Assembly (NCBI RefSeq): GCF_040115645.1
Contig: NC_089571.1
Span: forward strand, 2,666,001-2,730,000
From: Euwallacea fornicatus
Lineage: Eukaryota > Arthropoda > Insecta > Coleoptera > Curculionidae
Length of the DNA: 64,000 bases
Reading direction: 5' to 3'
This document shows, piece by piece, positions 59,025-64,000 of the stretch. Made by a program: the position numbers and the translations under genes. Every line of letters begins with the position of its first letter. Position 1 is the first letter of the stretch. Below the pieces are notes generated by a model, which saw nothing but the letters and a program-made list of their open reading frames with translations, had not been told where the DNA came from and made no database searches.

Positions 59025-62012
59025 TAAACTTAACTACTTTTCGAAAATTTCAGAAAAAATGTTTCCAGCTTTTAAGCAGAATGTTTTCCACACTCTAGTA
59101 TTTGAAGCAATATATTGAGTTTCAGTTTGAGATTGAGTGGCTCTTAGGAATTTTGAGGGATTTCTTTGGATTAACCGTTATTCTTATATTATAGACATTT
59201 TGGAACTTCTTTTATCTATAAATTTTCGAAAAGTTTAAGTGAATCCTGAAAAATGCTGTCAATTTTATTGAAAAAAAAAATGAAGAATCCAAAAGATTTA
59301 TAGATATTCTTTTTTTAGGTTTTTCATATCAATTTACTCTAGATAAAAATTTCTAGAATTATTGTAATTTTTAGCAAATCGTTAAAATTCTCAAGACGTA
59401 TGTAGATATCATATGTTACACCGGTTTGGAAAAAGTTCGGAAATTATTAAATTCATGTGGGGACTTAATAGTTGATCAATTTAGATTTTTTTTGGGCCGG
59501 AATTACTTGGAAACTCTTATTCAAGGCACTCTCATTTTAGAGTTAAAATATTAAAGTTTATTTTAATTTACCCATGTCCAAAAGTTTAACAATTAAAATA
59601 CAGAGTCTTAAAGTTTAAAATAATTTCCATAGTTATGATATAATTCTTAGAAAAAAAACTATGTTTTTCTTAAATCGATTCTCCTTATTTTCTAGATATA
59701 TTTGCAATTTATTCATTCAATGCAGTGTTCAATTCGTCATTTATAATATGCACACAAGAGATCCTTACAAAAAATAATACTTTTAAATGCCATTCTTAAT
59801 AAGAAATTGTATTTCATGAATGATGAATTGAAGAGTAGACCGAATAATTAAAATGTAAATAAGTATGTACCTCGAAAATGCATTGTCGGAGTGACAATGA
59901 TAAACTATGAGGTACTTTACTACGCAGAACAGCTGGAAAAATAATTTTCTTCGCTCAATCTATTCATACAATTTGGCATAAGAAAATTATAAGCTTTGAA
60001 ACTAAAGGAATATAAAATCGATGGTATTTTCGTGTAAGAACTGTTAACGAAATAACTATTTTACAGTTTAACACTTCGTGATATAGAGGAATAGAACTTT
60101 TAAAATTATTTTTAATTATAGTCTAAAAGATGCAAGGTGCAATGATTTGTAGGGTTGAAAATATTCCAGTCTGTCACTATTCAATGGTGGAGGGATTATT
60201 TGATTGGACCTTAATAATCTAGGGAATCAAGAAACAAAAGTCGAAACTTCCTACCAATTTTTAAGTTAATTCCGATTCAAAACTTTAGGTTACTTTTTGC
60301 TCTATTAGATATTAAATTTAGCCAAATGTGTTTCTTTCGTTTTTATGACAGTACGAGCAAATTATATTAACACGCCTTAAGAATTTTCACACTTTCTGCT
60401 TTTAGTTTTATATCTTTCTAACTTATTCATCATTATAATATTTTATTGGTTATCATTGTATTAAATGTTTAATTTCCTAAAATGTATAATAGTTATAAAT
60501 GAAATTAGTAGTACTGTTTTTACAGTTTTACCCTCTTTTTCTGACAACTGAGCTCCTAACCCATGAAGGCGTCTTCAGAAGAAATTGCATCGCCATTACA
60601 CATAACATATTTTTGAGGACAATGTGACGTCGCAGAGATGCTAACACATCTATTCCGTTCAAAAAATGAAACCAATTTTAATTTAATCGATGATTTGTTA
60701 GCGAGGTGCACTTCTTTCACGTCATTGATCGGTATTAATCTTTTTTATTCATTCAAGAGCTTTCAAGGTTTGTATGTTCTGGTGTGAATTTCACCTTTAG
60801 AATTCTGAATTTATTTCATTTCGAGTCGGTACTACTTTCCATTAGTTTTTGCTTACTGGTGCATATTCTCATAATTTGCAATCGAAAAGAGTATTCTCAT
60901 CAAAGCCATTTAAGATATCAAATAAGCACTGAGAGTTCTAATACAATATGAATACTCTTCTGTATGAAGAACGGAAATCTGTTATAAGATGTTGCATATC
61001 AGTGAAAACTGAAAATTTAGAAAAGCAAATCATCTTTCCGATGACAGCCACATTCAATTTGAAAATGTTTCTACCAATTTTTGGTTTTTTAGCTTTTAAC
61101 AATAAATCGTGTGATTTTAAGCATTATTCGTTCCATTTCGTAACAATAAAAAAGCATTCTTGAAGTTTACCATGAAGATAACACAACAAACTAAGAAGTC
61201 GAAAGATGTATGGACTGCTTTCGACACCTCTTTCTTAAATATCCTGTATATTTTCGAGGTAATACGTCGCTCACATAAACGGCAATTCAAATAATATTTT
61301 TGCATATTCAGAAAGGATTTAACGAAATATTTGGAGCATCAACCTTAGACAATAACAGGAATTTAGGTCGTAAACGTTTATCTAAATAATGATCATGGCA
61401 CGACATACACAATACGTAATCAGCAGCTATTGTTTGTTGTTACTGTTGCCACTGATAGGTAAAGCTTAGTTTGATTAATTATATTTTTTCAAACACTGCA
61501 AGTTTAGTTGTAAGAATTTATACATGAATATTTCAAAACCTCTTCTATTTGATCGGGACACAATATCCTGTTAAAGATGAAATCGAAATTGGTCGTATTA
61601 ATGAGGAAAATGGATTGAAACACGTTAAAATCAATCAAAAGGTTCTTGCTGGTCAAATGACTCAGCAAGAATTTTTAAAACCCTCTCATTTTTATTACAT
61701 TTTTAACGTAGGCCACGTCATTTTTTTTTATAGTGTCGTCAAAATTTTTAGCGTAAAATATAATTTTCAACTCACAAATGCACGCAATATATCCAATTTA
61801 CCACACGCTCGTAGGAAAAATAAATGGAGCCTCACCAAAAAACCTCTATAACCGTGGAGATTATCAGCATCAGCAGGGTCCCTTGACTGGGACGTAACAC
61901 CGGTGCACGTACTTTATATTACGGATAAGGGGAATTTTGATATTTCGAAATCGTGCAATATGCATTGAAGTTAGGTAGCGTCTCAACCTAATCGATAGAC
62001 CTTGGTCTTGTA
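59025..62012. other. AT-rich; no gene recognised
   Basis: Open frames at 60948-61163 and 61549-61851 (plus) and 61117-61305 (minus) do not resemble known proteins. The second has a protein-like first third (MIGTQYPVKDEIEIGRINEE) and then degenerates into hydrophobic random sequence. A phrase AATATCCTGTATATTTTCGAGG near 61240 resembles inner parts of foldback A. No exon support. Confidence 0.4.
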
Positions 62013-62344
62013 TGCAGGTTGTTCATTAAACAGTCCCTCAGACTCCTATGAGCTTATTTGGGATTAAAAAAAAATCAGTTAGGAGGATATATACTGCACG
62101 ATATAGAAAAGAGAACAACCCGGTAAAATGGTTTTATTGACTTAAGATAACTGCAACACTATTTTTTTATGGAACACTGCACATGTCTAAAATTTCTTTG
62201 GAACGTCCTAGCTGCAAGTCACTGCATCTCAGGGAAAAGAAATCTAGGAATTAACACTGAACCAAGGGTGAATACTATCACGTGCAAAAAGTACACAAAT
62301 AAATTCATAGGAATCTGGGGGGCTATTAAATGGACACCCTGTGT
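62013..62344. mobile_element. Foldback element E (compact), with repeat G copy 2 inside
   Basis: The short arms 62013-62075 and 62288-62344 are inverted copies: CAGG(t/g)TGT-CATT(t)AA(a/t)(c/a)(a)G and CAGA(c/t)TCCTATGA(g/a)(c/t)TTATTTG are shared. The right tip, read inward, is ACAGGGTGTCCATTTAA. Between the arms, 62135-62300 is a second copy of the dispersed repeat at 32940-33152, which identifies this as a multi-copy element. A 64-codon plus-strand frame (62169-62363) within it is not a gene. Confidence 0.68.
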
Positions 62345-64000
62345 TATGTCTTATCATGCATAATTCTTGCCAAAATTTGGTATTAGTTTGTTTTTCAAAT
62401 CTGATATAATCCCAATTTGACCTTCATTTTCATCAAACAGTTTAATAATCAAAAACTAAATTGAAAATATTAATTTACATAATAGAAATTTAATAAAAAT
62501 CAAACTAAAACATAAAATTGCAGAGAAATTGAGAGTTATTGCAATAAGAACATTCAAAGCTGCTTGCAAGACGAGTTCTACCTTTTCTTCTTTGAATTTC
62601 CACAGACGACAGAAAGTTCACGTTTCACCTCGTTATAGAAGTATTATATTCGAATCCCCAAATTTGCATCTCTTGAAATGCTCATTACATAGCAAAGAAT
62701 AGAAGATTCCTCGATTCAAACACGTCCGTTCCTTGTCAGCACCGGAGTCACTTTACATTTTTAATGAAAATTGCAGGCTTCCTGATTCATGTTTCGGAAC
62801 AATCTATTATCCCAACTTAAAATGTATAGTAACTATTTTCCTTTCGTGTAATGTAGCAAGTAATGAGATTTTGTTGTAACATGCACGAGATTTCACAGTT
62901 TGCCAAATTGAGGTGGGCTTGTTTTAAGATTTATACTCGTAGCAAATTGCAAAAATTGTTTGTAATATATAGTTTATTATAAGTTTAGCTTTTAATAGAT
63001 TTGATGGATAGAAGGCATATTTGTGAAACATATGTTTGTGTATGTACTGCAGATTTACACGCATTTTACCTTCAATTATAAACGCGAAACATCGCTACCA
63101 TAGAAACTGTTCTAATATCTAGAGGCAAATTTTAAAAAATACTAGAAATTAAAGAAATGTATCTGCTATGGAAATGGTATGGTTTTTACCGAGCTTTACA
63201 AGTGTAAGGTACATACAAGGATAGACGATTTAAATTCATGGCATTTTAATATCCTCTTCGACGTTCTTATCTTTGTCGCTTTCTGTCCCTTGTTTGGACC
63301 ATTGCGCCTTTTCTCACATAAGTTTAAAACAAATTAGCATTTTCCAATTAGAGTTTACACTTTTTAACACTTGTCGGTTATTTTTTGTTGGAACCCACAC
63401 AAAATTAATTAGTACACTCTTTTTGAGAATTAGTAAATAATTATTTGTGTATTTGAGAAAGCCAGCGTAATTGACATGACAAAAAACTAAATCATAAATA
63501 TTGATTTTGAAATTGCCTTAAATTGAATTTCTGAAGATTGGCCTTGGAAGAAAACAAATTGACCTAAATCAGAGTACCACTAAGACCGTCCTGCAATTAC
63601 CTCTGATGTTTTTTTTTATAGAAAACGTATAAACAATTTGTAGCCAAATCCTTTAGATACTTATTGTTTAACATATATTTCATAATTCAAGGTAAAACAC
63701 GCAACTACTACTTTATTATGACACATCAGTAGGGATCAACTTTATCAGTATTATTGATGTCACCTTAAGCACCACACTAGCAGTAAAATAGTGTGTTAAT
63801 CTCTACTTTATAATCTAACTCTACTGATCTTCTAGGTACATAAATAATGTATGAAATCATTGAATTTTCAACGGCAAAGCAATTAACCAGTAATTACAAA
63901 AGAATTAAAATTCCTGCCTCAAAAAATGGCGGGACTTACTATGTAATTATTCTCCTCTTTACTTTAGAATTCTAAGCGAGGGAGCTAATTAATCAAATTC
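62345..64000. other. AT-rich; no gene recognised
   Basis: The right end of the window. No frame of interest, repeat pair or RNA gene identified. Confidence 0.45.

Noticed and set aside
61549..61851. 100-codon frame with a protein-like start
   Set aside because: No recognised family, becomes random after about 40 codons, no splice sites and no promoter evidence.
1..64000. CRISPR arrays, rRNA, tRNA genes
   Set aside because: No regularly spaced identical repeats, no rRNA core sequences and no cloverleaf with a GGTTCRA-type box that I could fold convincingly.

Overview
This window is AT-rich eukaryotic DNA from an arthropod, almost certainly an insect. The evidence is one conserved gene with small, well-bordered exons in very long introns, plus many old DNA transposons of the Tc1/mariner superfamily with insect-type transposases. 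I cannot name the order; the repeat mixture would fit a beetle, but that is a guess. There are no bacterial operons, CRISPR arrays, rRNAs or tRNAs that I can support.

The only host gene I can demonstrate is a minus-strand cAMP phosphodiesterase of the PDE8 family. Six short exons read from right to left (38902-38978, 33358-33417, 29742-29929, 5378-5437, 4228-4285, 2430-2597). All have canonical AG/GT borders and compatible phases. Together they encode the N-terminal linker, the receiver-like (REC) domain and the start of the PAS domain. The rest of the PAS domain and the catalytic HD-type domain must lie beyond the left edge. Two candidate alternative first coding exons are proposed: a 100-codon exon at 34735-35034 and a 10-codon exon at 46591-46621. 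Both end in the phase their acceptor exon needs, which suggests alternative promoters producing different N-termini.

The introns, and the flank right of 46.6 kb, are filled with decayed mobile elements. Transposase remnants: a long-TIR Tc1/mariner-like element (8700-10790) and a rearranged relative (44315-45122); mariner relics at 15384-16415, 21300-22910 and 39394-40640; a second TIR-bearing element with a related transposase (40762-42321); a Tc1-like fragment on the minus strand (54690-55181); and a small transposase tail (18830-19080). A Penelope-like retroelement with reverse transcriptase and GIY-YIG remnants lies at about 47440-48700.

A second class has no coding capacity: foldback (long inverted repeat) elements of 0.3-0.8 kb at 4479-5287, 21834-22466, 30402-31091, 50540-51265, 58460-59024 and 62013-62344. 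Several have similar tips of the form ACAaGGTg. A diverged tandem array with a period of about 165 bp fills 3059-3955. Two dispersed repeat pairs (13171-13416 with 44374-44598; 32940-33152 with 62135-62300) and a GC-richer block bounded by a perfect 13-bp inverted repeat (13422-13744) complete the picture. The remaining sequence is unremarkable AT-rich intron or intergenic DNA.
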